Shown here piece after piece: positions 8,541 through 18,844 of a stretch of 64,000 nucleotides of DNA. A program made the translations under genes and the position numbers. The notes below the pieces were generated by a model. That model had not been told where the DNA came from. It did not search any database and was given only the letters and a program-made list of their open reading frames with translations. The number at the start of each line of letters is the position of its first letter. The first letter of the stretch is position 1. Source of the stretch: an uncultured Bryobacteraceae bacterium (GTDB lineage: Bacteria; Acidobacteriota; Terriglobia; Bryobacterales; Bryobacteraceae); NCBI GenBank assembly GCA_938027685.1, contig CALJAM010000026.1, positions 1 through 64,000 of the forward strand. The letters run 5' to 3'.

Positions 8541-10025
8541 TCAGCGCGACTCCAGCGGCTCGATCACGCCCACCGTCTTGTTGGTGCGCCGGAAAGTCGC
8601 CTTGGCCACGCGCTGAATATCCTCGGGCGTGACGGCGTTGATCTTTTCCAGCTGGCGGAAAAGGTTTCGCCAGTCGCCAGTGAGCGCCTGGTAACTTGCG
8701 AGCTGAATCGCCAGGCCGAGATTGTCGTCGAGCTGCCGCAACAGGCTTGCGCGGGCCCGTCGCTTCACACCGTCCAGTTCCTCTTTGCTTACCGGTTCCC
8801 TGATCAGTCTCTCGATCTCCTCCTCGATGGCCTTCTCTACCTCTTCATTGGTGCGTCCGGGTGCGGTCATGGCGTAGAAGATGAAAAGTCCCGGGTACTT
8901 CTGTCCGGGGAGCCCGGGGAAGCCGAGAACCTGCGTGGCGACCTTGCGGTCGCGCACCAGACCGCGGTACAGACGCGAGGAACGGCCTTCGCTCAGCAGA
9001 CTGCCGATCGCGTCGTAGACGGCATCGTCCGGATGATTGATGTCCGGTTTATGGTATCCGACAAGAACCGTCCGCTGGGCCTTCAGCCATAGCGTGACGC
9101 GGCGTTCGGCCTCTTGCTCGGGCTCGCGGGTGCGCAAGGGCTCGGGTTTGGGGCCGCTGGGAATCCGGCCGAAGTAACGCTCGGCCAGTTCACGGATCCG
9201 TTTCGCGTCCACGTCCCCGACGACCGCGGCGATGAGGTTGCTGGGAATGTAATATTTGCGGAAGAAGGCGGCCGCGTCCGCCGTCGTCAGATTCTCGAGG
9301 TCACTCATGTGGCCGACCACGGGCTCGCCGTAGGGATGAGCCTTATACGCCGCGGCCAGAAACTCTTCGAGCAGACGGCCGACAGGCTGGCTTTCCATCA
9401 GCCGGCGCTCCTCCATGACCACGTCGCGCTCCTTGTAAAACTCCCGAAAGACCGGGTTGAGGAAACGCTCGGATTCCAGCCAGAACCAGAGTTCGGCATG
9501 ATTGGAAGGCAGACTGAAGAAGTACATCGTGCGATCGGCGCTCGTGGTGGCGTTCAACTGCCGGCCGCCGGCCCGTTCCACAGCCTCTCCGAACTCGTTG
9601 GGAACCACGTAGCGGCCCGCTTCCTCCTGGGCCTGTCGGAAGGCCTCCTCGAGTTTCTTGAGTTTCTCCCCGTCGGCCTTGGGACCCTTGCGTTTTTCCT
9701 CCATCAAAGCGGCGTAGGCCCGCTCGACCGTCTCGAGGGCTGTCTTTTCTTTGGCGTAATCTCGGGTCCCGATCTTGTCGGTCCCCTTAAAGGCCATGTG
9801 CTCGAACAGGTGCGCCAGCCCGGTGATGCCCTTGGTTTCCTGGGCCGACCCTACGTCGGCGTAAGTCAGAAAGGAAGCTACCGGAGCCTTCCTGCGCTCC
9901 AGCACCAGGAATTTCATCCCGTTTTTCAACGTGAATTCGTTGACTCGGGATTCGATTTCGCGGAATTCCTGTCCCGCGCCGGCCAGCGCAGTGCAGACCA
10001 AAAGGACAAGACTGCGGACTTGCAT
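8541..10025 (-). CDS. Secreted zinc-dependent M16 peptidase (catalytic subunit)
   Basis: 494 residues with a short signal peptide (MQVRSLVLLVCTALAGAGQ). The zinc motif HLFEH lies at about residue 78 and the third ligand Glu in FWLESERF further on. A charged insertion rich in Lys/Glu (about residues 100-145, predicted coiled coil) separates the HxxEH helix from the second conserved segment. It degrades peptides in the periplasm, probably as a heterodimer with the downstream non-catalytic protein. The ribosome site AAGGAGG overlaps the stop of the PduT-like gene upstream, so the four genes 11908-6395 look like one operon. Confidence 0.9.
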   Translation of the reverse strand: MQVRSLVLLVCTALAGAGQEFREIESRVNEFTLKNGMKFLVLERRKAPVASFLTYADVGSAQETKGITGLAHLFEHMAFKGTDKIGTRDYAKEKTALETVERAYAALMEEKRKGPKADGEKLKKLEEAFRQAQEEAGRYVVPNEFGEAVERAGGRQLNATTSADRTMYFFSLPSNHAELWFWLESERFLNPVFREFYKERDVVMEERRLMESQPVGRLLEEFLAAAYKAHPYGEPVVGHMSDLENLTTADAAAFFRKYYIPSNLIAAVVGDVDAKRIRELAERYFGRIPSGPKPEPLRTREPEQEAERRVTLWLKAQRTVLVGYHKPDINHPDDAVYDAIGSLLSEGRSSRLYRGLVRDRKVATQVLGFPGLPGQKYPGLFIFYAMTAPGRTNEEVEKAIEEEIERLIREPVSKEELDGVKRRARASLLRQLDDNLGLAIQLASYQALTGDWRNLFRQLEKINAVTPEDIQRVAKATFRRTNKTVGVIEPLESR

Positions 10026-10040
10026 TTGGGTAAGCCTCCT

Positions 10041-10592
10041 TCAGATCATTTCCCGCAGCAGCTCGGCGCGCGGCGAGGGGATCACCACGCGATTCACCAG
10101 AAGTCCCTTTTGGGCCACCACGGCTGCGCCGGCGCTCACCGCTGCCTCCACCGCGGCCACGTCTCCCGTCATGGTCACGAAGGCTTTGCCTCCCAAAGCC
10201 ATGGCCAACCGCAGCTCGATCAACCTGACGTTGGCCGCCTTCACGGCCGCGTCGGCGGCCTCGATCAGCGAGGCTACCGAGAACGATTCGATCGCGCCCA
10301 GCGCTTGCAGTACCTCCACCTTGTTGGTGCCCGCGATGGCCGGGAAGATCTGTTCGTCCACGTTCGGGATCACGAAGCTGTCGATGACGGAGAACTCGCC
10401 CGCCGTCGCGCCCGCGCGGACGCTGGCCTCGACGGCGGCCACGTCGCCGCGCACCAGCACCATGTACTTACCGGAGCAGATGGTGCGCGCCAGCAGCAGC
10501 TCGACGTCCGCGGCCTTGAGCATGGCGTCGGTGACGGCGAAACCTGCTGCGATGCTGGAGAGCTCAATCAGGCCGATGGAGTTCCTCGCCAT
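10041..10592 (-). CDS. PduT-like tandem-BMC microcompartment shell protein with pore Cys
   Basis: 183 residues containing two consecutive BMC domains (starts SIGLIELSSIAAGFAVTDAM and VLQALGAIESFSVASLIEAA). Such tandem proteins trimerise into pseudohexameric tiles of bacterial microcompartment shells. The first domain has ARTICSGK with a Cys at residue 39, corresponding to the PduT cysteine that holds a [4Fe-4S] cluster in the central pore. The next gene upstream is a PduS-like electron carrier, the usual partner. No BMC-H hexamer, BMC-P pentamer or core enzyme gene lies in the window, so this pair is a satellite of a shell locus elsewhere or serves without a full shell. Confidence 0.93.
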   Translation of the reverse strand: MARNSIGLIELSSIAAGFAVTDAMLKAADVELLLARTICSGKYMVLVRGDVAAVEASVRAGATAGEFSVIDSFVIPNVDEQIFPAIAGTNKVEVLQALGAIESFSVASLIEAADAAVKAANVRLIELRLAMALGGKAFVTMTGDVAAVEAAVSAGAAVVAQKGLLVNRVVIPSPRAELLREMI

Positions 10593-10597
10593 ATGGT

Positions 10598-11908
10598 TTA
10601 CGCACGGATCTCGATGTAAGTTCCCGTGACCTCGCTCACCCGGCCGCTGATGCTCGCGTGCACGTTCGCACCCAGTTCCCCGTCGGGCACACGACCAACC
10701 AGCGAACCCTTCTCCACCAGGTCCCCTACGCGCACGGCAGGGACAGCCGGACGACCGGCGTGTTGGGAAAGCAGGATGCGCACCCGCTCAGGACGCCAGT
10801 CGGTCTCGCAGTAAGGCGTCTCGGTCTCGTAGGCCTCGATCTGCAGCCGTTTGCGGAGCTGAGCCTGCGGCACCCGCCGCGCCTCCTTCATAGGATGCAC
10901 CCGCACCGGAGCCTTCTGCTCGAAGCGGATGCCCGCCGCCCGCAGATCGGCTTTGGCCTGATCGCAGGCCTCTTTGGGGAACAAGTCCTCCGGGCAAGCG
11001 TACAGGGTGCATAGGCCGCAGGCGCAGCACAGCGCGCCCCACTGGTTCCAGAAGCGCGAGCCGCTGGCGGTGAAACCCAGGCTTCGCATCACCTTATGTG
11101 GCATGACTTCGTAGCCCAGCAGGTATCGAGGGCAGAACTCCGTGCAGTAGCTGCACTGATCGCAAGCCGACTTCCCGATGCGATTCTGCGCCTCCACGGG
11201 CAGGCTCTTGCGCACGACCACCGGATGTCGCCGCGGGAGCACGATCAGGCCGGCGGTGGTCTTGGTGACGACCTCATCCAGATCGAAGGTCAGCCGCCCC
11301 ATCATGATGCCGCTGACGAAAACAGCAGGATCCGGCTCCGTCGCTCCCCCGGCCTTTTCGATGACTTCGCGCAAGGTCACGCCCAGGGGCGCCCAGAACG
11401 CCGCCGGCCGGCGCACCGCGCCGCTCACGGAAAGAAACTTTTCCGTCACCGGCAGACCCTGCCGCGCGCGGTGGACGTTGTAGAGCGTTTCCACGTTGTT
11501 GACCACGCAACCGACCTGCAGCGGCAGACCTGCGGGCGGGATCAGGCGACCGGTCGCGAGATAGACGACTTCATACTCATCACCCGAGGGATAAAAGTCG
11601 CCGAGCAGAACCAGCTCGACATTCTTCGCCCGCCCGTGCGAGCGGATGGCTTCCAGCGCGCGCGCGTTTTTCTCCTTGATCGCGAACATTACGCGCTGAG
11701 CTTGAACTGCGCCCGCCATCAGGTGTAGGCCCGAAAGGATTTCGCCCGGGAAGGCTTGCATGAGCTCTACGTCCTTGTGGATGAGCGGCTCGCATTCGGC
11801 GCCGTTGGCGATCATGCACTCGACGCGCGCCTGCGCCTTCACGTAGGTGGGAAAGCCGGCGCCGCCCGCGCCCACCACGCCGTGCTCCCTCAGTTTTTCC
11901 GCCAGCAT
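10598..11908 (-). CDS. PduS-like RnfC-type flavo/iron-sulfur oxidoreductase
   Basis: 436 residues. It opens with a Gly-rich nucleotide/flavin segment GVVGAGGAGFPTYVK, continues with the SLBB-like and RnfC core (VGCVVNNVETLYNVH), and carries two Fe-S motifs, CDQCSYCTEFC and CCACGLCTLYAC, at about residues 250-305. The C-terminal part (PAVRVGDLVEKGSLVG) is a barrel-sandwich lipoyl-like fold. PduS reduces the cobalamin cofactor in propanediol-degrading microcompartments; whether the same role applies here is unknown because no B12-dependent enzyme is nearby. The gap to the PduT-like gene is 5 bp. RNF subunit C is the main alternative, but the tandem-BMC neighbour favours PduS. Confidence 0.9.
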   Translation of the reverse strand: MLAEKLREHGVVGAGGAGFPTYVKAQARVECMIANGAECEPLIHKDVELMQAFPGEILSGLHLMAGAVQAQRVMFAIKEKNARALEAIRSHGRAKNVELVLLGDFYPSGDEYEVVYLATGRLIPPAGLPLQVGCVVNNVETLYNVHRARQGLPVTEKFLSVSGAVRRPAAFWAPLGVTLREVIEKAGGATEPDPAVFVSGIMMGRLTFDLDEVVTKTTAGLIVLPRRHPVVVRKSLPVEAQNRIGKSACDQCSYCTEFCPRYLLGYEVMPHKVMRSLGFTASGSRFWNQWGALCCACGLCTLYACPEDLFPKEACDQAKADLRAAGIRFEQKAPVRVHPMKEARRVPQAQLRKRLQIEAYETETPYCETDWRPERVRILLSQHAGRPAVPAVRVGDLVEKGSLVGRVPDGELGANVHASISGRVSEVTGTYIEIRA

Positions 11909-11976
11909 GCAGAAACCTCAATTATACGGTGAGGGCTCTAAGGGCCTCGCACGCGCGGCGGCGCACGTCGTCGGGC

Positions 11977-13002
<1,026 letters not shown>

Positions 13003-13068
13003 GCTTACTTTTAAGCACACGGCGGGGCAGGACGACAAGGCCGGTGCGCTGCGGCTTAGAATGAAAGC

Positions 13069-14856
13069 GTGGCGGGGTCACGGGGCCTTCTGCTGCTCTG
13101 GCTCTTGGCGGCGCTTCCGTACGGGCAGTACGGGCAGAGCCCCTTCTATCCCCTGGAACGGGTGCGGCCCGGCATGAAGGGCACGGGCAGAACGGTCTTT
13201 GCCGGGGACCGCATCGAGGAGTTCGGCGTCGAAGTCCTGGGGGTGCTGGAAAACGTCGGTCCCAAGCAGTCGCTCGTGCTGGTCCGTCTTTCCGGAGGTC
13301 CGCTGGAGAAAGCAGGGATTCTTCAGGGAATGAGCGGGAGCCCCGTCTACCTCGAAGGACGTCTGCTGGGCGCCGTCGCCATGGCCTTTCCTTTCTCCAA
13401 GGAGCCCATCGCAGCCGTCCGCCCCATCGCCGACATGCTGGCGGTAAGTCGGCCGGCCGAGGCCAGGGTTGCATCCCAGCGGGTGTCGCTGTTCGACACG
13501 CGCGTTGTGGCAGGGTTGCCCCCGCGCAGCGAACTCGTGGCCGGCGGCCAACGGCTGGTCGAAATCGGCATCCCCTTGGCCTTGAGCGGCTTCACGCGTC
13601 GCACCATCGAGCAATTCGCTCCGGACCTGAGGGCTTTGGGGCTGGAGCCTCTCGAGGCCGTAACCTCCGGCGGCCGCTCGCCGGTGCGCTATGGCAACCC
13701 CGCCGACGTCAAGCCCGGCTCCATGATCAGCGTGCAGTTGCTCTCGGGTGACATGAGCGTCGGCGCCGACGGGACCGTCACGCACGTGGCCGGGAACCGG
13801 ATCTACGCCTTCGGCCATCGGTTCCTGGCCATCGGCCGCACCGAACTTCCCTTCGCCCGCTCGGAGGTGCTGGCACTGGTGCCGACGCTGGCGACATCTT
13901 TCAAGGTCACCGCGCCGCGCGAATGGATGGGAACCATCACCGAGGACCGCAGCACGGGCGTGGCCGGGGAACTAGGGCGTCGGACCGAACTGGCGCCGCT
14001 TTCCATCGAGGTGTTCCGGCAGGGGAAAACGGCCGCGCGTGAGCGGACCGCATCCTACCGCATGGAGATGGTGCGGGACCGGCTTCTCTCGCCGTTGCTG
14101 CTGCAAATGGCGGTCTTCTCCGTCATTGATGCCACGGAACAGGCGCTAGGGCGCGCGACCTTCCAAGTGCGGGGCGAATTCCAGTTTCGCGACGGCAGCG
14201 GCCCGCTGCGCACGGAAAACATGTTCGCCGGAGATGTCAATCTGCCCCTGCAGGTCTCAGCCGCAACGGCTGTCCCGCTGGCCTACGTCCTGCAAAGCGG
14301 TTTCGATGCGCTGGAGCTCAGAGGCGCGCGGCTGGAGATCGTCTGTTATCCCGAGCGTCGTCAGTTGCAGATCGAGCAGGTCTGGAGCTCGCGCCGCCAG
14401 GTGCGCCCGGGGGAGACGGTGGAGATCCACGTGGTGCTGCGTGGCGAGAACCAGTTCGAGATGGCGCGGCAGATCACTTACACCGTCCCGACGGGCGCGG
14501 TGCCGGGCGCACTCCAGATCACGGTCTCCGACGGCAACACGGCCAATCTGGCGGAATACCAGGGACGGCTCGCGCAGCCGCCCAAGTCGGCCAGTCAGTT
14601 GATCCAGTGGGTCAACGCGCTGCGTCCCAACACTCGCGCCTACGTGCGGATCACGCGCGCGGATCCGTCCTTCGACGTACTGGGCAGCCTGTTGCCTTCG
14701 GCGCCGCCCTCGCTCGCGCTGATCCTGGGGCGCTCGCAGGCAGCCTTGGGCGCGGGTCTGACCGCGCAAAGCTCGAAGCTGGCCGAACTCGTGGTGGACG
14801 CCGGGCCGTGGGTTGTGACCGGCTCGAAATCCATTCAGGTGGAAGTGAAAGAATGA
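13069..14856 (+). CDS. Secreted SpoIVB/S55-type serine peptidase domain protein
   Basis: 595 residues starting at GTG 13069, with a hydrophobic signal segment (LLLLWLLAALPYGQ). The early sequence LERVRPGMKGTGRTVFAG and the nucleophile motif GMSGSPVYLEG (about residues 86-96) are those of S55 peptidases, first known from Bacillus SpoIVB; acidobacteria have long secreted versions without the sporulation context. A His in YAFGHRFL further on is a candidate catalytic residue. The C-terminal half is beta-rich and unassigned. Its stop overlaps the start of the next gene (ATGA), so the two are translationally coupled. Confidence 0.82.
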   Translation: MAGSRGLLLLWLLAALPYGQYGQSPFYPLERVRPGMKGTGRTVFAGDRIEEFGVEVLGVLENVGPKQSLVLVRLSGGPLEKAGILQGMSGSPVYLEGRLLGAVAMAFPFSKEPIAAVRPIADMLAVSRPAEARVASQRVSLFDTRVVAGLPPRSELVAGGQRLVEIGIPLALSGFTRRTIEQFAPDLRALGLEPLEAVTSGGRSPVRYGNPADVKPGSMISVQLLSGDMSVGADGTVTHVAGNRIYAFGHRFLAIGRTELPFARSEVLALVPTLATSFKVTAPREWMGTITEDRSTGVAGELGRRTELAPLSIEVFRQGKTAARERTASYRMEMVRDRLLSPLLLQMAVFSVIDATEQALGRATFQVRGEFQFRDGSGPLRTENMFAGDVNLPLQVSAATAVPLAYVLQSGFDALELRGARLEIVCYPERRQLQIEQVWSSRRQVRPGETVEIHVVLRGENQFEMARQITYTVPTGAVPGALQITVSDGNTANLAEYQGRLAQPPKSASQLIQWVNALRPNTRAYVRITRADPSFDVLGSLLPSAPPSLALILGRSQAALGAGLTAQSSKLAELVVDAGPWVVTGSKSIQVEVKE

Positions 14857-17102
14857 GCCGCAACAGACCGGCGCTTTGGCGCCATGCAGTGGCGCTGCTG
14901 GTGGCGTCCGCGATCTCGCCGGCGTCCAGTCCGACTGCGTGGGAGCTTAATTCCTGGCGCGACTTCGTCACGGGACGCTTCCAGGGCGTCGCGCTCACTC
15001 GCGACGGGCGCTTGATGCTGGGGCCGCGGCTGGAAACCGTCTTCGCTGCGGATCAGCCGGTGATCTGGAGCGTGGTGCGAGCCCCGGACGGCAGCCTTTA
15101 CGCAGGCACGGGCCACCGGGGCCGCGTCTACCGGATCGCCCCCGGGGGCCAGGCGGAGTTGCTGTGGTCCGCGGAGCAGCCTGAGGTGTTTGCCCTCGCG
15201 CTGGACGGGCGCGGCGTCCTTTACGCCGCCACCTCGCCCGACGGCAGGATCTACCGCTTCGAGAACGGCAAGGCGGTCGAACACTTCGCGCCGGGCTCCC
15301 GCTATATTTGGGCGCTGGCTTTCGGCCCCGACGGGCGCCTCTACGCGGGCACGGGCGACGACGGCAGGATCTGGCGCATCGAGGGCCCGGGCCGGGGCGA
15401 GGTCTATTACGAGACCGGCCAGGCCCATGTGACCTGCCTCGCCTTCGATCCCGAAGGGCGGCTGCTCGCGGGCACCGAGCCTAACGGGATCGTTTATCGC
15501 ATCACATCCAAAGACAAGGCCTTTACGCTGTACGACTCCACCCTGCCTGAGATCCGGCGGATGGCGGTCGCGCCGGACGGAACCATTTACGTAGCCGCGA
15601 TGGGGGGCTCACTGCTTAAGCGAACCCCGAGCGCCGTCACACCCGCGGCCGGCACCGTCACCACCCAGGCGACGACCTCCGTAACCACCACGGTCACGGT
15701 GACCGAGACGACTCAGACTGGCGTCGAGCTGAAGCCCGCAGGCGAGCAGGCCAAGCCCGTCCCAGCTCCCTCGCCTCCGCCCTCTTCTCTCGTCATTGAT
15801 ATCTCGGGCATCGAAAAGTCAGCCATTTATCGAATCGGCGCCGATCACACTGTCGAAACGCTGTGGAGTTCGAAGGAAGAAAACGTGTATGACCTGCTCC
15901 TGTCCGGCAGCGATCTGTACTTCGGCACAGACGGTCAGGGTCGCGTGTACCGGCTGAGCCTGCCGGAGCGCAAGCTCGCGCTCGCTGCTCAGACCAATGA
16001 AGGCGAGACGTTGCGGCTGACCGAGGCCGAGAACGGTCTGCTGGCGGCTACGGGGGATGCCGGACGGATCTACCGTCTGGCCGGCGCGGCAGACTCGGGG
16101 GAATACGAATCTCCGGTGCACGACGCCGGCACGGTGGCGCGCTGGGGACGCATCAGCTGGCGCGGCGAGAACTGCGAGAACGGCCGCGTCCGCATCCGCA
16201 CGCGCACAGGCAATTCCGCCCGTCCTGACCGCACGTGGAGCGACTGGTCGGAACCGCTTGCCAACGGTGACCCCATCCCCAGCCCCAACGCGCGCTACAT
16301 CCAATGGAAAGCCGAACTGAAGACGGTGGGCGGCCGTGCACCCGTGATTGACTCCGTCACCGTGGCTTACCTGCCCCAGAACTCGGCGCCGGTGCTGAAG
16401 AGCCTGAGCGTGACGACGCAATTGGCGACCGCGGCGCAAAGCAAGAGCCCAACCGCGACGCCAGCGGCCTCCGCCACTTACACCATCACGGTCACCGACA
16501 CGGGCGAGACTCCGCCTGCGCCCAGCACCGGCACGCCCGTGCAAACCGTTGGGCGCGCGGGAGCCCAACAGTTGCAAATCACGTGGCTGGCGGAAGACCC
16601 CGATGGCGACCGTCTCTCCTACACGCTTTATTTCCGCGGAGAGGACGAGAAGGAGTGGAAACTGCTCAAGGCCAACCTGACTGAAAACAGCTACACGATC
16701 GAGAGCGAGGCGCTGGCCGACGGCCGCTACTTTTTCCGCGTGCTCGCCTCCGATGCGCCCGCAAACCCGCCCGCCGCCGCCCGCCAGGCCGAACTCGTCA
16801 GCTCGCCGATCCTCATCGATCACACGCCCCCTATGGTTCGCGCCGGCCCGCCCCGCCGGACGGGTTTCCATCTGGAAGTGGAGGTGGAAGCAGCCGATGC
16901 GGCCTCACCCCTCCGCCGAGGTGAATACTCACTGGATGCGGGCCCCTGGATCCCGCTCGAGCCGCTGGATGGCGTGCTCGATTCCCTCACCGAGCGCTTC
17001 CGCATCGTGCTCGAGAATCTGTCGCCTGGTGAGCACCTGCTCGTGGTGCGCGTCTTCGACGCGTGCAACAACGCGGGCCTGACCAGGGTGGTCTTGCGCT
17101 GA
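14853..17102 (+). CDS. Secreted beta-propeller protein with C-terminal fibronectin-like region
   Basis: 749 residues beginning at the ATG that overlaps the previous stop. After a signal peptide there are propeller blades with a recurring phrase such as GSLYAGTGHRGRVYRI, GVLYAATSPDGRIYRF and GRLYAGTGDDGRIWRI at roughly 40-50-residue spacing (residues 60-250). A Thr/Pro-rich low-complexity linker follows (about residues 260-315), then two more blades, and from about residue 500 a fibronectin-like region (LQITWLAEDPDGDRLSYTLY). Probably a periplasmic or surface scaffold, perhaps a partner of the S55 peptidase to which it is translationally coupled. No enzymatic motif is seen. Confidence 0.8.
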   Translation: MSRNRPALWRHAVALLVASAISPASSPTAWELNSWRDFVTGRFQGVALTRDGRLMLGPRLETVFAADQPVIWSVVRAPDGSLYAGTGHRGRVYRIAPGGQAELLWSAEQPEVFALALDGRGVLYAATSPDGRIYRFENGKAVEHFAPGSRYIWALAFGPDGRLYAGTGDDGRIWRIEGPGRGEVYYETGQAHVTCLAFDPEGRLLAGTEPNGIVYRITSKDKAFTLYDSTLPEIRRMAVAPDGTIYVAAMGGSLLKRTPSAVTPAAGTVTTQATTSVTTTVTVTETTQTGVELKPAGEQAKPVPAPSPPPSSLVIDISGIEKSAIYRIGADHTVETLWSSKEENVYDLLLSGSDLYFGTDGQGRVYRLSLPERKLALAAQTNEGETLRLTEAENGLLAATGDAGRIYRLAGAADSGEYESPVHDAGTVARWGRISWRGENCENGRVRIRTRTGNSARPDRTWSDWSEPLANGDPIPSPNARYIQWKAELKTVGGRAPVIDSVTVAYLPQNSAPVLKSLSVTTQLATAAQSKSPTATPAASATYTITVTDTGETPPAPSTGTPVQTVGRAGAQQLQITWLAEDPDGDRLSYTLYFRGEDEKEWKLLKANLTENSYTIESEALADGRYFFRVLASDAPANPPAAARQAELVSSPILIDHTPPMVRAGPPRRTGFHLEVEVEAADAASPLRRGEYSLDAGPWIPLEPLDGVLDSLTERFRIVLENLSPGEHLLVVRVFDACNNAGLTRVVLR

Positions 17103-17105
17103 GCG

Positions 17106-17828
17106 CTATTCGTAGCGAAGCAGCACGGCGGTCACGTTGTCGGGCGCGCCATGCGCCTTAGCCGCCTCCACCAGCCGCTCGGCTTTGCTTGGGAGCGGAT
17201 CGGGCGTCGCCAGGATCGCGGCGATCTCCGGCTCCGGCACGGGGCCGGACAGACCGTCCGAGCAGAGCAGCACTTGATCGCCGGGGATCAGGCTCTCGAC
17301 ATGCGTACGGACGGTGACCTCCGGCCCGGTTCCCACGGCCATGGTCAACACGTTCTTGTGCGGGAAGTTGCTCACTTCTTCGGCCGTAAGGCCGAATTTC
17401 ACGCGCAGTTCATTGACCAGCGTCTGGTCGTAGGAGAGCTGAATCAGTTGCCTGCCGCGACACAGGTAGGCGCGGCTATCCCCCACGTTGGCTATGTAAA
17501 TGCGCGGCAGGCGCCACAGCGCGGCCACGATCGTAGTGCCCATGCCCTGGCAACCTTCCTGCGTCTGGGCGTGATGAAACACGCGGCGGTTGGCTTGGCG
17601 CACCGCCTCTTCTAACAGCTCTTCGGGTGCGCCGGCTACTGCCGGGTTCCGCAGGTACTCGACGACGGCCTCCACGGCCAGTGCGGCAGCCACTTCACCG
17701 CAGGAGGCGCCTCCCATCCCGTCGGCAACGATCGCCAGGCCCAGCGATGGATCGATGAGCCAGGCGTCCTCGTTGTTCTGCCGCACAAGGCCGCAATCGG
17801 AGATGCCCCAAGTATCTAGCGTTTCCAT
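17106..17828 (-). CDS. PP2C-family Ser/Thr protein phosphatase (Stp/PrpC type)
   Basis: 240 residues with the metal-binding motifs of bacterial PP2C phosphatases: DCGLVRQNNEDAW near the start, IVADGMGGASCGEVAA, VGDSRAYL, LCSDGLSGPV and the closing GAPDNVTAVL. These hold the two Mn/Mg ions used for dephosphorylating Ser/Thr of protein substrates, usually opposing a Hanks-type kinase; no such kinase gene is in the window. The start at 17828 is fixed by GGAGG six bases upstream. It converges on the propeller gene with only a 3-bp gap. Confidence 0.93.
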   Translation of the reverse strand: METLDTWGISDCGLVRQNNEDAWLIDPSLGLAIVADGMGGASCGEVAAALAVEAVVEYLRNPAVAGAPEELLEEAVRQANRRVFHHAQTQEGCQGMGTTIVAALWRLPRIYIANVGDSRAYLCRGRQLIQLSYDQTLVNELRVKFGLTAEEVSNFPHKNVLTMAVGTGPEVTVRTHVESLIPGDQVLLCSDGLSGPVPEPEIAAILATPDPLPSKAERLVEAAKAHGAPDNVTAVLLRYE

Positions 17829-17962
17829 GCGGAACCTCCGACGAGGAGCTCGCTGCATCGCCCGCCCGCGGGCCCCCCTCGGTTTTACCTTGGGTGTATG
17901 GTAACACGTGGAGCCCCGCGCGCAATCGCGGACCCTCGCGCCTGGAGAGTCGGACTTCGGCC

Positions 17963-18844
17963 ATGAGCGACGCGCAAAGCATCGGAGTGGCCGGCACAGG
18001 CAGAATGGGACAGGCCCTGGGACGCCTGCTCATGGAGGCCGGGTGCCGTGTCGCGGCTGTGGCCGGACGAGACCCAGGTCGCACGCAAGCTGCAGCCCGG
18101 TTCGTGGGCGCTCACGCGGCGACGCTTGAGGAACTGCCGCAGCTGGCCTCACGTCTGTTGATCGCCGTCAGCGACGATGCCCTCGCGACAGTGGCTGCGA
18201 GGCTGGCTCGCGCCGGTGCGCGGCACGGCGTGGCCCTGCACACATCGGGCGCGCACGGGCCCGAAGTGCTGGCGCCGCTGGCGGCTTCCGGTTTCTCCTG
18301 CGGTGCGTTGCACCCGCTGCAAACCGTCGCAACCCCCGAACAAGGGGTCCTGGCTCTCCGGGGCGCGGCGTTTGCGGTTACCGCGGAAGGCGCCGCTGCC
18401 TTGTGGGCCGCTGAGATCGTCCGCCTCGCACAGGGATGGATGCTGACGATCCCTGCCGAGCGGCGTTCCCTTTACCACGCGGCCGCGGTACTGGCGAGCA
18501 ACTGTTTCGCCGCGCTGCTGGACGCGGCGATTGCGCTGATGAGTACGGCAGGCGTGCAGCCGTGCGATGCCCTGCGGGCGCTGGCCCCGCTTGCACGCGC
18601 CAGTTGCGAAAACGTTCTAGCGCTGGGTCCTGCAGCGGCCCTGACCGGACCCATCCGCAGGGGCGACGTCGAAACGGTTCGGAGGCACTGGGAAAGGCTG
18701 GCCGATGCTTCCGCCGACCTGCGCGAACTTTATCGTGTTTGCAGCCTGCGCCTGATCGGACTGGCCAGACGGAGCGGGTTGGAGCCCGCCGCCGCGCAAC
18801 GGCTGCAGGATCTCTTTCGCGGAGGTGGACAAGATGACGCCTGA
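17963..18844 (+). CDS. DUF2520/Rossmann-fold reductase, candidate ketopantoate reductase
   Basis: 293 residues: an N-terminal NAD(P)-binding fold ([17 protein letters not shown], residues 8-24, GxGxxG) and a helical C-terminal DUF2520 domain ([21 protein letters not shown]). It sits directly in front of panB, overlapping it by 11 bp, and panC follows, so it belongs to the pantothenate operon. No panE-like gene is seen nearby. The missing step between the PanB product (ketopantoate) and the PanC substrate (pantoate) is an NADPH reduction, for which this protein has the right cofactor fold and place. The role is inferred from context; the fold assignment is firm. Confidence 0.82.
   Translation: MSDAQSIGVAGTGRMGQALGRLLMEAGCRVAAVAGRDPGRTQAAARFVGAHAATLEELPQLASRLLIAVSDDALATVAARLARAGARHGVALHTSGAHGPEVLAPLAASGFSCGALHPLQTVATPEQGVLALRGAAFAVTAEGAAALWAAEIVRLAQGWMLTIPAERRSLYHAAAVLASNCFAALLDAAIALMSTAGVQPCDALRALAPLARASCENVLALGPAAALTGPIRRGDVETVRRHWERLADASADLRELYRVCSLRLIGLARRSGLEPAAAQRLQDLFRGGGQDDA

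Noticed and set aside
9114-10619. 501-codon open frame on the + strand
   Set aside because: It lies antisense to the M16 peptidase and PduT-like genes, has no domain character, and is explained by the third-position GC bias of those genes. The same holds for other long antisense frames, for example at 28301-29332, 7883-8632 and 57027-58976.
18825-18833. GTG start for panB
   Set aside because: It overlaps the ribosome site itself; the ATG nine bases later has proper spacing.
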